DNA of 64,000 nt, taken from Closterium sp. NIES-65. Taxonomy: Eukaryota > Streptophyta > Zygnematophyceae > Desmidiales > Closteriaceae. The stretch is taken from contig CANXME010002317.1 in NCBI GenBank assembly GCA_948144175.1, forward strand, positions 2,046,001-2,110,000, in the 5' to 3' direction. This document shows, piece by piece, positions 24,000 to 33,500 of this stretch. Every line of letters starts with the position of its first letter. Position 1 is the stretch's first letter. Under the pieces are notes generated by a model that was given only the letters and a program-made list of their open reading frames with translations, was not told where the DNA came from and searched no databases. The position numbers and the translations under genes were made by a program.

Positions 24000-24800
24000 A
24001 GGGTGAGGGCAGTGCGCAGAGTAAAGCTCAGTGCTCACCAGACAGGGCAGTGCAGGCGGCTCGGGCGGCTCAGGCGGCTCGTGCGGCTCGGGCGGCTTGG
24101 GCGGCTCGGCGTCTCGGCTGCTGGGCGGCTCGGGCGGCTCGGCGGCTCGGGCGGCTCGGGCGGCTCGGCCGCTGGGGCGGCTTGGCTGCTGGGGCGGCTC
24201 GGCTGCTGGGGCGGCTCGGCTGCTGGGGCGGCTCGGCTGCTGGGGCGGCGGGGCCGGGAGATGCAGTGGCGGGGCCGCCAGGGATAGCGGCGGGGCCGGT
24301 AGGTGCAGTGGCGGGGCCGTCAGAGGGGACGGCGGGGCCATCAGGTGCAGCGGCGGGGCCGTCGGAGGGGACGGCGGGGCCGTCAGGTGCAGCGGCGGGG
24401 CCGTCTGAAGCAGCGGCGGGGCCGGCAGGTGCAGCGGCGGGGCCGTCAGGTGCAGCGGTGGGGCCGGAAGGTGCAGCGGCGGGGCCGTCAGGTGCAGCGG
24501 CGGGGCCGTCAGGTGCAGCGGCGGTGCTGTCTGAAGCAGCGGCGGGGCCGGCAGAGGGGACAGCGGGGCCGTCGGGTGCAGCGGCGGGGCCGGCAGAGGG
24601 GACGGCGGGGCCGTCAAGTGCAGCGGCGGGGCCGACAGAGGGGACGGCGGGGCCGTTAAGCGTAGCGGAGGGGCCGGTAGAGGGGATGGCGGGGCCGTCG
24701 CAGGCGATCGCGGGGCCGTCAGAGGGGACGGCGGGGTCGCGAGGGTCAGAGGGGGGCGGCACACGACGCGGCGCGGCCGTCTAGGGGCGGCGCGACGAGG
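24000..24800 (-). repeat. N2 leader, GC-rich minisatellite
   Basis: Between primer site and gag start lie two repeat blocks: gcggctcgg(g)cggct units (about 24,060-24,250) and cagcggcggggccgtcaggtg units (about 24,280-24,760). It occupies the place of the untranslated leader. Long frames on both strands arise from the absence of AT-rich stops and are not genes. Confidence 0.85.
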
Positions 24801-24968
24801 CCGCGGAAGTGGCGCGCCAAAAAAAAGCGGGCGGCTCGACCCGATCGGGCCGCCAAAGGAAAAAAAAGGCCCAGCGCGACTCGGGCTAGGGCAGAGTGCG
24901 CTCCGGGCTGGACGAAATAGTGGGTGGGCCCTAGGAACAGTTCCCACTAGGGAACCTGCTCGATACCA

Positions 24969-25103
24969 TGTTGAGATAGAGGCGAGGAATGAGTGCACTA
25001 TGAAATGAAACAAGTACAAGTACCAACCCTAATTGGGTTGTACCCCCTATGGGCTACCCCACTACAGCCTAAATATATGCATCAGTAATATAATCATCTG
25101 ACA
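24969..25103 (-). repeat. N2 5' LTR
   Basis: 135 bp (TGTTGAG...CTGACA), adjoining primer site ctcgatacca. It resembles the LTR of N4 more than that of N1 (shared atgcatcag...ataatcatctgaca end). Confidence 0.88.
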
Positions 25104-25231
25104 CCGCGCACCTCGGGGCGCGCGCCAGAAAGAAAATCGCCACGCCACGGGGCGTGCAACAGATCGAGTAGCAGCGGAAGCAGTAGTAGGGCCCTAGGAA
25201 CAGTTCCCACGAGGGAACCTGCTCGATACCA

Positions 25232-25362
25232 TGAGAAAACTGAAACGAGAATGGATGAACTATGAACGAACTGAGTACAAGTACTAACCCTAATTGGGTT
25301 GTACCCCTTATGGGCTACCCCACTATAGCCTACACAATAAGCACAAGCTATATGTTGTGATA
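25232..25362 (-). repeat. N1 5' LTR
   Basis: 131 bp, adjoining the primer site on its left and the GAACT target duplication on its right. Confidence 0.9.
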
Positions 25363-26249
25363 GAACTGCGCAGCTACCTTGGCTTGCAGATCACCCGGGA
25401 AAGAGCATGCCGCACCATTACCCTGACTCAGTCACACATGGTGCAGCAGGTCCTTCAGCGCTTCGGCTTCACGTACTCCTCGCCTCAGGCCACTCCTCTG
25501 CCTACTCGCCACTCGCTCTCAGCTCTGCCTCCGGATGAGTCCGTAGAGTCGAGTGGCCCGTATCCAGAGCTTGTTGGCTGCCTCATGTACCTGATGACCT
25601 GCACTCGACCTGACCTTGCATACCCTCTTAGCATTCTCGCACGCTATGTTGCTCCTGGGAGACACAGACCGGAGCATATGGCTGCAGCGAAGAGGGTGTT
25701 GCGCTACTTGTGCAGTACGTCGGGCATGGGGCTTGTGCTTTGAGGGCAGAGTCCAGTGGTCCTCACTGGGCACGCAGACGCTTCTTGGGCTGACGACCAG
25801 GCTACGCAGCGGTCGTCAGAGGGTTACACCTTTAGTCTGGGTTCAGCTCTGTTTCGTGGCGGGCTACCCGCTCGTCTTCTGTTCTCGGCTCCAGTTGTGA
25901 GGCTGAGATCTACGCCGGGGCCATGGCTGCACAGGAGCTTCGCTGGCTCACCTACCTGCTGTCTGACCTCAGAGAGCCGCCTCGTTCTCCTCCAGTCCTG
26001 TACGTAGACAACAAGGCCATGCTGGCCTTGTGTCGAGAGCAGAGACTGGAGCACAGAACGAAGCACATTGCTCTCCGCTACTTCCTTGCTCGTGAGCTGC
26101 AGCAGCGTGGTCAGCTGCGTCTTGCGTACGTGGCCTCTGAGGCCAACACTGCTGATATCTTCACCAAGGCGCTTGCGCCTTGTGATCATCAGCGCTTCTG
26201 TACTCAGCTGGGTCTTGTGCCTGCCTTGCCTCACTTGCTCACCTCTTGA
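25363..26249 (+). pseudogene. P1 RT end and RNase H (fossil)
   Basis: Continues the copia RT/RNase H region of P1 after the nested insertion: YLGLQITRERA, LMYLMTCTRPDLAYPLSILA, HADASWADD and DNKAMLALCREQRLEH, ending at ...LPHLLTS. The coding sequence carries about one or two breaks. A 216-bp non-coding tail with tatata runs leads to the polypurine tract. Confidence 0.87.
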
Positions 26250-26465
26250 CCTTGCTTGTACTGTTACATATATATATATACACCTGCTCTTGCTTGTCTA
26301 GCCTTTTATATATATATGTACTCCTGCATGTGAACTGGCCTTGTGGCCTTGACCTTGTGCTCGGAATGTGTGGTGACTTTGTGATCCACCCTGAGCTTGC
26401 TTTGCTTTGCTTTGCTTGACTGGTCTTGTGACCCCTTGTACTCCCCCACTTTGCCTATGGGGGTG

Positions 26466-26597
26466 TGTCAGAACATTATAGCTTATGCTTTTGTGTAGGC
26501 TGTAGTGGGGTAGCCCATATGGGGTACAACCCAATTAGGGTTAGTACTTGTACCCAACTCTTTCATAGTGCATTCATTTCTCGTTTCAGTCTTCTCA
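26466..26597 (+). repeat. P1 3' LTR
   Basis: 132 bp, no difference from 11,765-11,896, preceded by ttgcctatgggggtg. Confidence 0.93.
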
Positions 26598-26712
26598 TTG
26601 CACGTCCGCGTTGCATGCACAGTTCCACCATGCATGTGTGTGCATGCACTGCATGTTGCTGGCGTAGAGGTGGAAAGATAAATAACCAAGCCATCTCTTA
26701 GTACCCGCATAT

Positions 26713-26745
26713 TAGGCGCCGGGAGATTGTGGCTATGCAGCGTCT
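26713..26745 (+). pseudogene. EF-G exon B, fragment copy
   Basis: The bases ccgggagattgtggctatgc encode (G)REIVAM, a remnant of the AGEIVAMFGV strand of EF-G domain II. It is short, so its identity rests on the two clearer copies that follow. Confidence 0.45.
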
Positions 26746-26845
26746 GCCCCAGCGCAAGCCTCTTACATTTCTTTCCCATCTATCTGGGAATTCTGGCGCT
26801 GGGGAGAACTCTTTACCTGCGTGATGACTCTCCCACACAGCTCAG

Positions 26846-26900
26846 GACATACAAGAGGCTGGAGAAGGTGAGATCGTAGCCATGTTTAGAGTGGTCCTTT
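26846..26900 (+). pseudogene. EF-G exon B, copy with intact start
   Basis: After acceptor agctcag it reads DIQEAGEGEIVAMFRV. Plant EF-G has MEDIQEAHAGQIVAVFGVDC, so this copy joins exon A in phase 0 but decays after FRV and lacks the VDCATG end and a donor. Confidence 0.75.
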
Positions 26901-26975
26901 TTCAAGGCGTCTCAGAACCTACCATCTCATACACCCTCATCGTCCATCCGTCCCACATTTTTGTCTCCCTTGAAG

Positions 26976-27036
26976 GACAGTCAAGAGAATGATGCCGGTG
27001 AGATTGTGGACATGTTCGGAGTGGACTGCGCCACTG
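26976..27036 (+). CDS. Mitochondrial EF-G exon B, best copy
   Basis: Between cccttgaag and donor gtatgt it reads DSQENDAGEIVDMFGVDCAT plus one base. Domain II of EF-G at this point is DIQEAHAGQIVAVFGVDCASG. The left-over G joins GC-GAC at the start of exon C to give G-D-T, so the splice phase (1) agrees across the intron. This is the best evidence that these are true exons of one gene and not chance similarity. Confidence 0.82.
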
Positions 27037-27290
27037 GTATGTGGGTCAATATGGGACTTGCAATGTTCATTGTTTGCTTGCGTGAGGTGGGCACTGTTTC
27101 ATTGTTAACTTTCCTTTCTGCCACCTCTACCATGACTTTACATGCATGAACGTGCTCAATCCAGGCATACCATCTATGCTTGTTGCGACACCACATTTAC
27201 CTAATTCTTTACTCTCCCTTGCTCTCCCTCTCTTTTCCTGACACCCTCTCATTTCTCCCTTCTACCTCACTCACCCAACCACCAGCATGT

Positions 27291-27475
27291 GGCACCTTTA
27301 CGTATGGCTAGGTGTGCTTCACAATGACCGGCACGATGAACGTGGCCTCTCATCATGCTATGTCTGGTTTCTTTAGCACCATGCTTAGTCGCTCTTACTC
27401 TTGTGTATGTCCTTCATCCACCCACCTGGCGACACCTTTACAGATGGCTCAGTGCACTTCACCATGACTGTGTAT
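27291..27475 (+). pseudogene. EF-G exon C, first two degenerate copies
   Basis: Copy 1 (27,291-27,350) after accag reads GTFTYG, a stop, then VCFTMTGTMNV. Copy 2 (27,428-27,472) reads GDTFTDGSVHFTMT and then diverges. Both match the EF-G sequence SGDTFTDGSVKYTMTSMNVP. Confidence 0.75.
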
Positions 27476-28031
27476 GACTTCTTATGCACTGCTTGTGCAT
27501 GCTTACCTGAAACCGCACCCACCAGGCGGCACCTTCACAGATGGCTCGGTGTGCTTCACCATGACCAGCATAAACGTGCCCGCCCATCTTGCTATGTGTG
27601 GTTGCTTGCTATGGCACCACACTTACCTACCGTCTCTTGTACTCTCCTCTAATTCACACCCACCAGGCGATACCTTCACAGATGGCTTGGTGTGCTTCAC
27701 CATGACCAGCATAAACGTGCTCGCCCATCTTGCTATGTGTGGTTGCTTGCTATGGCACCACACTTACCTACCGTCTCTTGTACTCTCCTCTAATTCACAC
27801 CCACCAGGCGATACCTTCACAGATGGCTCGGTGTGCTTCACCATGACCAGCATAAACGTGCCCGCCCATCTTGCTATGTGTGGTTGCTTGCTATGGCACC
27901 ACACTTACCTATCGTCTCTTGTACTCTCCTCTAATTCACACCCACCAGGCGATACCTTCACAGATGGCTCGGTGCGCTTCACCATGACCAGCATGAACGT
28001 GTGCCTGAGCCCCGGGCTTGTTGCCTGCTAG
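27474..28031 (+). repeat. EF-G exon C tandem array, 141-bp units open in frame
   Basis: Four successive copies of exon C (about 27,524, 27,665, 27,806 and 27,947) with the intron piece between them. The unit is 141 bp = 47 codons, and one frame of 185 codons runs through all of them, exon part GDTFTDGSVCFTMTSINV and spacer HLAMCGCLLWHHTYLPSL. The exon part is in the EF-G frame each time, and each copy keeps the acceptor-like caccag. It ends in ...NVCLSPGLVAC. The open spacer could be chance or could mean the array is retained in a transcript. Confidence 0.8.
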
Positions 28032-28281
28032 TTACAGCACTGCACTAATCCTCTCCGCTACTCTCCTTGTGCTCGATTTGCTCCTCACCCATCATCTACC
28101 AGGCAAGACCTTCACAGACGGATTGGTGCGCTTCACCATGACCAGCATGAATGTGTGCCTGAGTCCCGGGCTTGTTGCCTGCTAGTTACAGTACCGCACT
28201 AATCCTCTCCGCTACTCTCCTTGTGCTCCATTTCGCTCCTCACCCATCATCTACCAGGCAAGGACCTTCATAGACGGATCA
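27946..28281 (+). repeat. EF-G exon C array, second unit type of about 155 bp
   Basis: From 27,946 the copies change to a longer unit: exon part GDTFTDGSVRFTMTSMNV, then tgcctgagccccgggcttg and a different intron piece ending catcatctaccag. Copies begin near 27,947, 28,102 and 28,257. The last is interrupted after tagacggat by the small LTR element, and its remainder is at 29,610. Confidence 0.8.
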
Positions 28282-28423
28282 TGTCAGAATGATGTAATTG
28301 TCTAGCCTGCAGTGGGGTACTCTATAGCGAGTACAACCCAACTAGGATTTCCTATATGTATCTCAACTGCTGCTAGTGCAAACCCCTTTTTCTTGTTCTA
28401 AACTTTCTCCTCGTTATTTCACA
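28282..28423 (+). repeat. Small element, 5' LTR
   Basis: 142 bp, TG...CA, adjoining the primer site at 28,424. Confidence 0.85.
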
Positions 28424-29467
28424 TGCTATCAGAGCCTGTCCTTCCTCGGCCTGTGGGCCCACCAACCTGCTTCCGCTGCTACTCGATCTGTCGCACGCCC
28501 CGTGGCGTGCGACGTATTGCGCGCGGCGATTTGCTCTCTGGCGCGCGCCCCGAGGCGCGCGGCCCCTTCTCTTCCTGGCGCGCCGGCCCTGCTGGACCTG
28601 CACGCCCACCCCGTCGACCCTCGCGTTGCCTCAGGGGACCCGCGCGCCACCCTTCTCGACCCTCGCGTCGCCCCCGGGGACCCGCGCGCCACCCCTGGAG
28701 CCGTACGCGACCCCCCCGCTGCCTCGTCGCGGCGCCCTAGGGAGCCGCGCGCGGCCCCTCGCTGCCCCGTGGTGGCGCCCTGGGGGCCGCGCGCCACCCC
28801 TGGAGCCGTGCGCGACCCCCCTTGCTGCCCCGTGGTGGCGCCCTGGGGGCCGCGCGCCGTCCCCCTCGCCGTCCCCCGCGCTCCTGCCCCGTGCCACCCA
28901 TTTTAGGGTTTGGGGGTGGGGAGTGTGGGGGTGGCGGTTGTGGGGGTGCCCGTTGTGTGCGCCGTCCCCTACTCCTCCTCCTCCTCCGTCTCCCGCTGCT
29001 GCAGCTGCAGCTCAGGGGGGGGTGGGTGTGTGGGAGCCGAAGGAGTGGTGCTAGGGGGGTGACGTGGGAGTGGAGCTACGGGTGCAGTAGGGGGTGTGTG
29101 CTAGGGGCGTGGGGCAGTTGGCGGAGGTTGAGCGGAGGTCGCAGTCGTGTCGCCAGCAGCACCAGTAGTCCGGAGGCTGCAATCTCCGGTAGTCGCCAGT
29201 CGCCTGTGGGTCAGTTGCTCCAGTCAGGAGGCTACAATCTCCGCGGAGCCAGTTACTCTTGTAGTCCGGGCCATTGCTTCGGTAGCCACTGAGCCAGCAG
29301 CTCCTGTGTGTCTGCAGCTTCCGCCGTCGCCTCCCATCTCCTCTCCTCTCACAGTCCCTCCTCCTCCTCACATGCCCTCTGTGACTACCTCTAGCTTTAC
29401 TTGGGCTTGTGAACTATTTTATGACTGCTTGTTCTGTTGATTACACCCCACTTTGGCTATGGGGGTG

Positions 29468-29609
29468 TGACAAAATGATGTAATTGTCTAGCCTGCAGTG
29501 GGGTACTCTATAGCGAGTACAACCCAACTAGGGTTTCCTATATGTATCTCAATTGCTGCTAGTGCAAACCCCTCTTTCTGCTTCTAAACTTTTCCTCGTA
29601 ATTGTGACA
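29468..29609 (+). repeat. Small element, 3' LTR
   Basis: 142 bp, preceded by the polypurine tract and followed directly by exon C sequence (gattggtgcgcttcacc). Confidence 0.85.
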
Positions 29610-29701
29610 GATTGGTGCGCTTCACCATGACCATCATGAACGTGTGCAAGCCCGTCATGCCTCTCTCCATCACCCCAGCTGCAAAAGACGGCGTAGCTGA
29701 G
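29610..29701 (+). CDS. Mitochondrial EF-G exon C, 3' part of last copy
   Basis: Reads LVRFTMTIMNVCKPV, then MPLSITPAAKDGVAE, then donor gtgagg. It is the only exon C copy that extends past TSMNV into the domain III start (plant EF-G: NVPEPVMSLAVQPVSKD), so it is presumably the original right end of the exon. Its left end is at 28,257-28,281, on the far side of the small LTR element. Confidence 0.78.
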
Positions 29702-29840
29702 GTGAGGAGGACTAGAAAGCTACCTTGTTAGTCAATATGTGCAAATGGCTTCTCGATTTCTAGGCACAAATTGACGCATATTATTTTTTTTGATGTCTCA
29801 ACTGGTGAACGGCATTTAGACTTGAGCCGAAGTGGTGCAG

Positions 29841-29935
29841 AGTGACATGTATGCAATCATTCTGGAGCACGTGATGGGAGTGGAAGTGAAGGCAGTGTTG
29901 GAGTTTCAAGGAACGATAATTTGCAATATTAATAG
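29841..29935 (+). CDS. Mitochondrial EF-G exon X (domain V start)
   Basis: After gtggtgcag and before gtgaga the exon reads AIILEHVMGVEVKAVLEFQG, then TIICNIN plus two bases. Plant EF-G domain V begins PVILEPVMLVELKVPTEFQG, then TVAGDINKRKG. The protein between exon C (end AAKDGVAE) and this point, the rest of domain III and all of domain IV, well over 200 residues, is not found in the 140 bp between them. This is the main reason to regard the locus as a partial gene. Confidence 0.82.
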
Positions 29936-30015
29936 GTGAGAGCCGGGAATTCGTTCTGGGGGAACAATATCTATGTATGTTGAGATTTCACCCACAGAGT
30001 CTTGAGGCACATGAA

Positions 30016-30055
30016 ACGCCTCTCAACGACATGTTTAGTTACTCAACAAGCATTT
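30016..30055 (+). pseudogene. EF-G exon Z, displaced copy
   Basis: Reads PLNDMFSYSTSI, matching the domain V segment VPLNNMFGYSTSLRSMTQ, but lies upstream of exon Y, out of protein order, and has no adjoining acceptor. It shows that exon copies are not confined to the immediate neighbourhood of the parent. Confidence 0.65.
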
Positions 30056-30174
30056 GAAACGTCTCATTTATGGTTTGGGGGATTTTCTTTTAAAATCTTT
30101 CAACAACAAAATTCTGGGCTGTTGACATTGATGTGATGGAAATGTGATGTTGCTTCAATTGGCTAAGTGGATGT

Positions 30175-30307
30175 TGTCAAGATAGCAAGCAGGGATGATT
30201 GCATTGAATGTATTGTGGGTACAAGTACTAACCCTAATATTGGGCTGTACCCCACATGGGCTACCCCACTATAGCCTACACATAACTAGCACAGATATGG
30301 TTTGACA
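30175..30307 (-). repeat. Element E 3' LTR
   Basis: 133 bp, reverse orientation; polypurine tract complement cacctctatagac follows. Confidence 0.9.
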
Positions 30308-30545
30308 CACCTCTATAGACAGAGTGGGGGAGAACAAGGGGTCACAAGACCAGTCAAGAAAAGCAAAGCAAGCTCAGGGTGGATCACAACGTCACCACAG
30401 ACTCCGAACACAAGCAAAGGGGCCACAAGGCCAGTTCATATGCAGAGGTATATATGCAACAACAACAGTACAGTGATCACTACTTAGCAAGAGTAAACAT
30501 GTAGGTATGTATTTATACATATATAGATCAAAGTACAACCAGAGT

Positions 30546-33500
30546 CTACAACAAGTGAAGAAATGTAGGCACCAGGCCTAGAGCAGTGCAGAAGCACTGA
30601 TGATCACCAACCAGAAGGGCCTTGGTGAACACATTAGCCGTGTTGGCCTGGGTGGGCACGTGAGCGACACGAAGCTGACCACGCTGCTGCAACTCTCGAG
30701 CAAGGAAGTAATGCAGAGCGATGTGCTTCGTTTTGTGCTCCAATCTGTGGTCCTAACACAAGGCAATGGCAGCCTTGTTTTCGACGTACAGAACTGGAGG
30801 AGAACGAGGCCTCTCTCCCAAGTCGGTCACCATGTAGGTGAGCCATGGCTGTGGCGTAGATCTCAGCCTCAAAACTAGAGCTGAGAACAGAAGACGAGCG
30901 TGTAGACCTCCAAGAAACAGAGCTAGAGCCAAGGCCGAACGTGTAACCCTGTGACGACCGCTGCGTAGCCAAGTCGTCAACCCAAGAAACGTCTGAGTGC
31001 CCAGTGCGGACAACTAAGCTCCGCCCTCCAAGAACGAGCCCCATGCCCGATGTACTGCACAAGTAGCGCAGTACTCTCTTCGCAGCATCCCAGTGTACCT
31101 TTCGGTGCCTACCAGGAGCCACGTAGCGTGCAAGAAGGCCAAGAGGTAATGCAAGGTCAGGACGAGTGCAGGTAATCAGGTACATGAGGCAGCCCACTAG
31201 CTCTGGGTACGGACCACTCGGCTCTACGGATTCGTCCGAAGGTGGAACTGAGAGCGAGTGGCCTGTAGCCAGGGGAGTGGACTATGGCGAGGACCAAGTG
31301 AAGCCGAAGCGCTGAAGGACCTGCATCACCATGTGTGACTGAGTCAGTGTGATGGTGCGCCGTGCTCTGTCCTGGGTGATCTGCAAGCCAAGGTAACTGC
31401 GCAGCTCACCCAGGTCTGTGCACGTGTGTCTCTTCTGCAGCTCCGAATTCACAAGGGTGAGAGCCTCAGTGTCATGAGTGGCAAAGACCAAGTCGTCAAC
31501 GTACACGTGGATGTAGAACGGTGGCAACGAGGTGTCGGTGCGCAGAAACAGCGACGGGTCAGCAGTAGAAGGTGCAAACCCAAGAGCCGCAAGTGTCGTC
31601 CTCAGTGTGTCGTGCCACTCACGAGGCGCCTGACAAAGACCGTAGACTGGCCGGCGGAGGCTCCACTGGGTACCAGGAGCGAACGACCCAGTGAAGCCAG
31701 ATGGGCGGCGCAGCTAGATCTCCTCGTGCAGACTAGCCTGTGAGAACGCTGTGCTGAAGTCCAGAGAGTGAAGCTCGTAGTCACGCTGAGCGGCAACGTG
31801 CAGCAGGACCCAAAGAGTGGTCATGTTCGGGGTGGGGGAGAAGTTCTGGAAGAAGTCAACTCCCTGTCGCTGACTGAAGCCTCGTGGAACATAACGAGCC
31901 TTGAAGACAGGCGGAGAACTCGGCGGCCGCTTCACCCTGAAAATCCACATGCCATCGACTACGTTCGCCCCAGGAGGGGGAACTGCGTCGACGTAAGTGT
32001 CTGTGGACTTCCAGGAAGCCATCTCTGCGTCCATGGCTGTCTGCCACTCAGAGGAGTACTCACCCACGATCGCTTCAGCGTAAGAGTGTGGGGTCGGGAT
32101 GTCTGGAGCATCCGGGTCTCCCTCAGGGGCAATCAGCGTGGACACAAGATGAGGCAAAGCAGCATGGCCACGAGATGAGGCGCAGTGGCTGCAAGACACT
32201 CAAAGTCCTCCCGCCGGTCCTCAAGGACGTCCGTGCCAAGAGCACACTCACCCCCGATGGACGGAGGACAGACAGATTCAGACTCAGCAACAAGACTAGC
32301 AGCAAGGTCGAGACGACAGGCAGCAGCAAAGTCAACAAGCTCAGAGACTAAGGCAGACGAAGCTGTAGACTCAAACGACGGGTCAGTGACAACAGTAGCT
32401 AGAGGACGCGTGACAGTAGGGTGAGTAGCACGAAACAGGTCAGATTCAGGGTCCAGAACGTTAGGCAAAGAAGACGTAGGAGGAGACGGTAGGGGAACAC
32501 GCTGTGGAACAGAGGAAGGACGAAGTGCCATAGCTTGCATGCCAGGGATAGGAGGCGGACGCTCACGAGGAACACGACTACTAGTGCGACGCGCGTGAAT
32601 AGGCGAGGCAGGACGAGACGCAGGCTCACGACTCTTTGTAAGTGAGTCTGTCTGCTCAATGTAAGGAGAAGGAGCAGGCAGTGGTGCGCCGGGCTGTAAC
32701 GGGAGGCTAAGAACCTGGTGAAGCACGGTGTCAGGCGGTGGCAGAGACGACGGTGATGGCGGAGTGAAAAATAGTCGCGGTGGAGCAGTGCCACCAGTAC
32801 CAGTAGCTCCAGCGCCTCCAGCAGCTCCAGAACCACCAACCCCAGGGCCTCCAGCAGCAGCACCTCCTCCTCCAGTGACTCCAGCAGCAGCACCTCCAGC
32901 TCCAGCGCCTCCTGCATTTCCAGAACCTCCAGCTCCAGCGCCTCCAGCAGCAGCACCTCCAGCTCCAGTGACTCCAGCGGCAACACCTCCAGCTCCAGCT
33001 CCTCCAGCAGCTCCAGGGCCTCCATCTCCCGCGCCACCAGTAGCAGCACCCCTAGAACCGGCACCTCCAGCCCCAGGGTCCCCAACTCCAGAGTCGACCG
33101 TACCAGCTATAGGGCCTCCAGCAGCAGCACCCCCAGGATCGGCACCTCCAGCTCCAGGGTCTCCAACGCCAGGGTCAATAGCACCAGCTCCAGGGCCTCC
33201 AGCCCTAGTACCTCCAGCAGCAGCACCCCCAGAGCCGACACCTCCAGCTCCAGGAGCAGTTTTAGTCCCGGCAGCTCCAGTACCTCCAGTACGAGCACCT
33301 CCAGAACCAGAGACACCAACACTCCCAGCGCCTCCACGACAAGCAGCTCCAGCAGCACGACTCCTCAGGCGGGTACGCGACGCAAGCCACTCTCGTGACT
33401 GCTGTGGTGAGATAGGCCCGCGTCGTGAAACGAGACCCAGAGGAACGCCAGCAGACTCAGCACCTCTCGACCCGGCACCCTCCGGCTCAGCACCCCCAGA

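Larger units (their letters stand above)
18430..25103 (-). mobile_element. Ty1/copia element N2, lacking its 3' end
   Basis: The right end is a 135-bp LTR (24,969-25,103) with primer site. To the left follow a GC-rich leader, gag, protease, integrase, RT and the start of RNase H. At about 18,430 RNase H sequence passes directly into gag of N1, so the N2 3' LTR and the N1 gag start are both gone, consistent with one deletion or recombination after N2 inserted in the N1 leader. Without a second LTR its age cannot be read from LTR divergence. The coding part is long and has only about one or two breaks. Confidence 0.85.
13263..25362 (-). mobile_element. Ty1/copia element N1, nested in P1
   Basis: Minus-strand copia with 131-bp LTRs at both ends and a clean 5-bp target duplication, GAACT (13,258-13,262 and 25,363-25,367), inside the RT of P1. 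Primer site (reverse complement ctcgatacca) adjoins the right LTR. Its leader (25,104-25,231) is followed by element N2. The rest of N1 resumes near 18,430 within gag, so part of its gag was lost. The LTRs differ at 8 of 131 sites. Its coding part is broken in at least five places. Confidence 0.88.
11765..26597 (+). mobile_element. Ty1/copia element P1 (short derivative), split by nested insertions
   Basis: LTRs of 132 bp at both ends (TGTCAG...TTCTCA) are identical to each other. The primer site tggtattgagcagg follows the 5' LTR and a polypurine tract (ctatgggggtg) precedes the 3' LTR. Flanks ctgca/ttgca make a 4-of-5 target duplication. Without the inserted DNA the element is only about 2.7 kb: a GC-rich leader, the end of the integrase-RT linker, RT and RNase H. 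Gag, protease and integrase are missing, so it is broken and probably moved as a defective copy. It lies in the EF-G intron between exons A and B. Minus-strand elements occupy 13,263-25,362. Confidence 0.9.
28282..29609 (+). mobile_element. Small non-autonomous LTR element (TRIM/LARD-like)
   Basis: Two 142-bp LTRs (28,282-28,423 and 29,468-29,609) frame about 1.04 kb without gag or pol. A primer site (tgctatcagagcc, close to the plant Met-tRNA site) and the polypurine tract ggctatgggggtg are shared with the Copias here, so they probably supply its proteins. The interior is rich in gcgcgccccg-type GC blocks. The LTRs differ at roughly 8% of sites. The flanks gatca/gattg form only an imperfect target duplication. 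It lies within an EF-G exon C copy. Confidence 0.85.

Noticed and set aside
24050-24784. Alanine/glycine-rich frames on both strands
   Set aside because: These are leader minisatellites of N2 with very high GC and hence few stops; no conserved domain and different in every element.
28376-29440. Proline/arginine-rich frames in the small LTR element
   Set aside because: GC-rich non-coding interior of a non-autonomous element; no gag or pol similarity.
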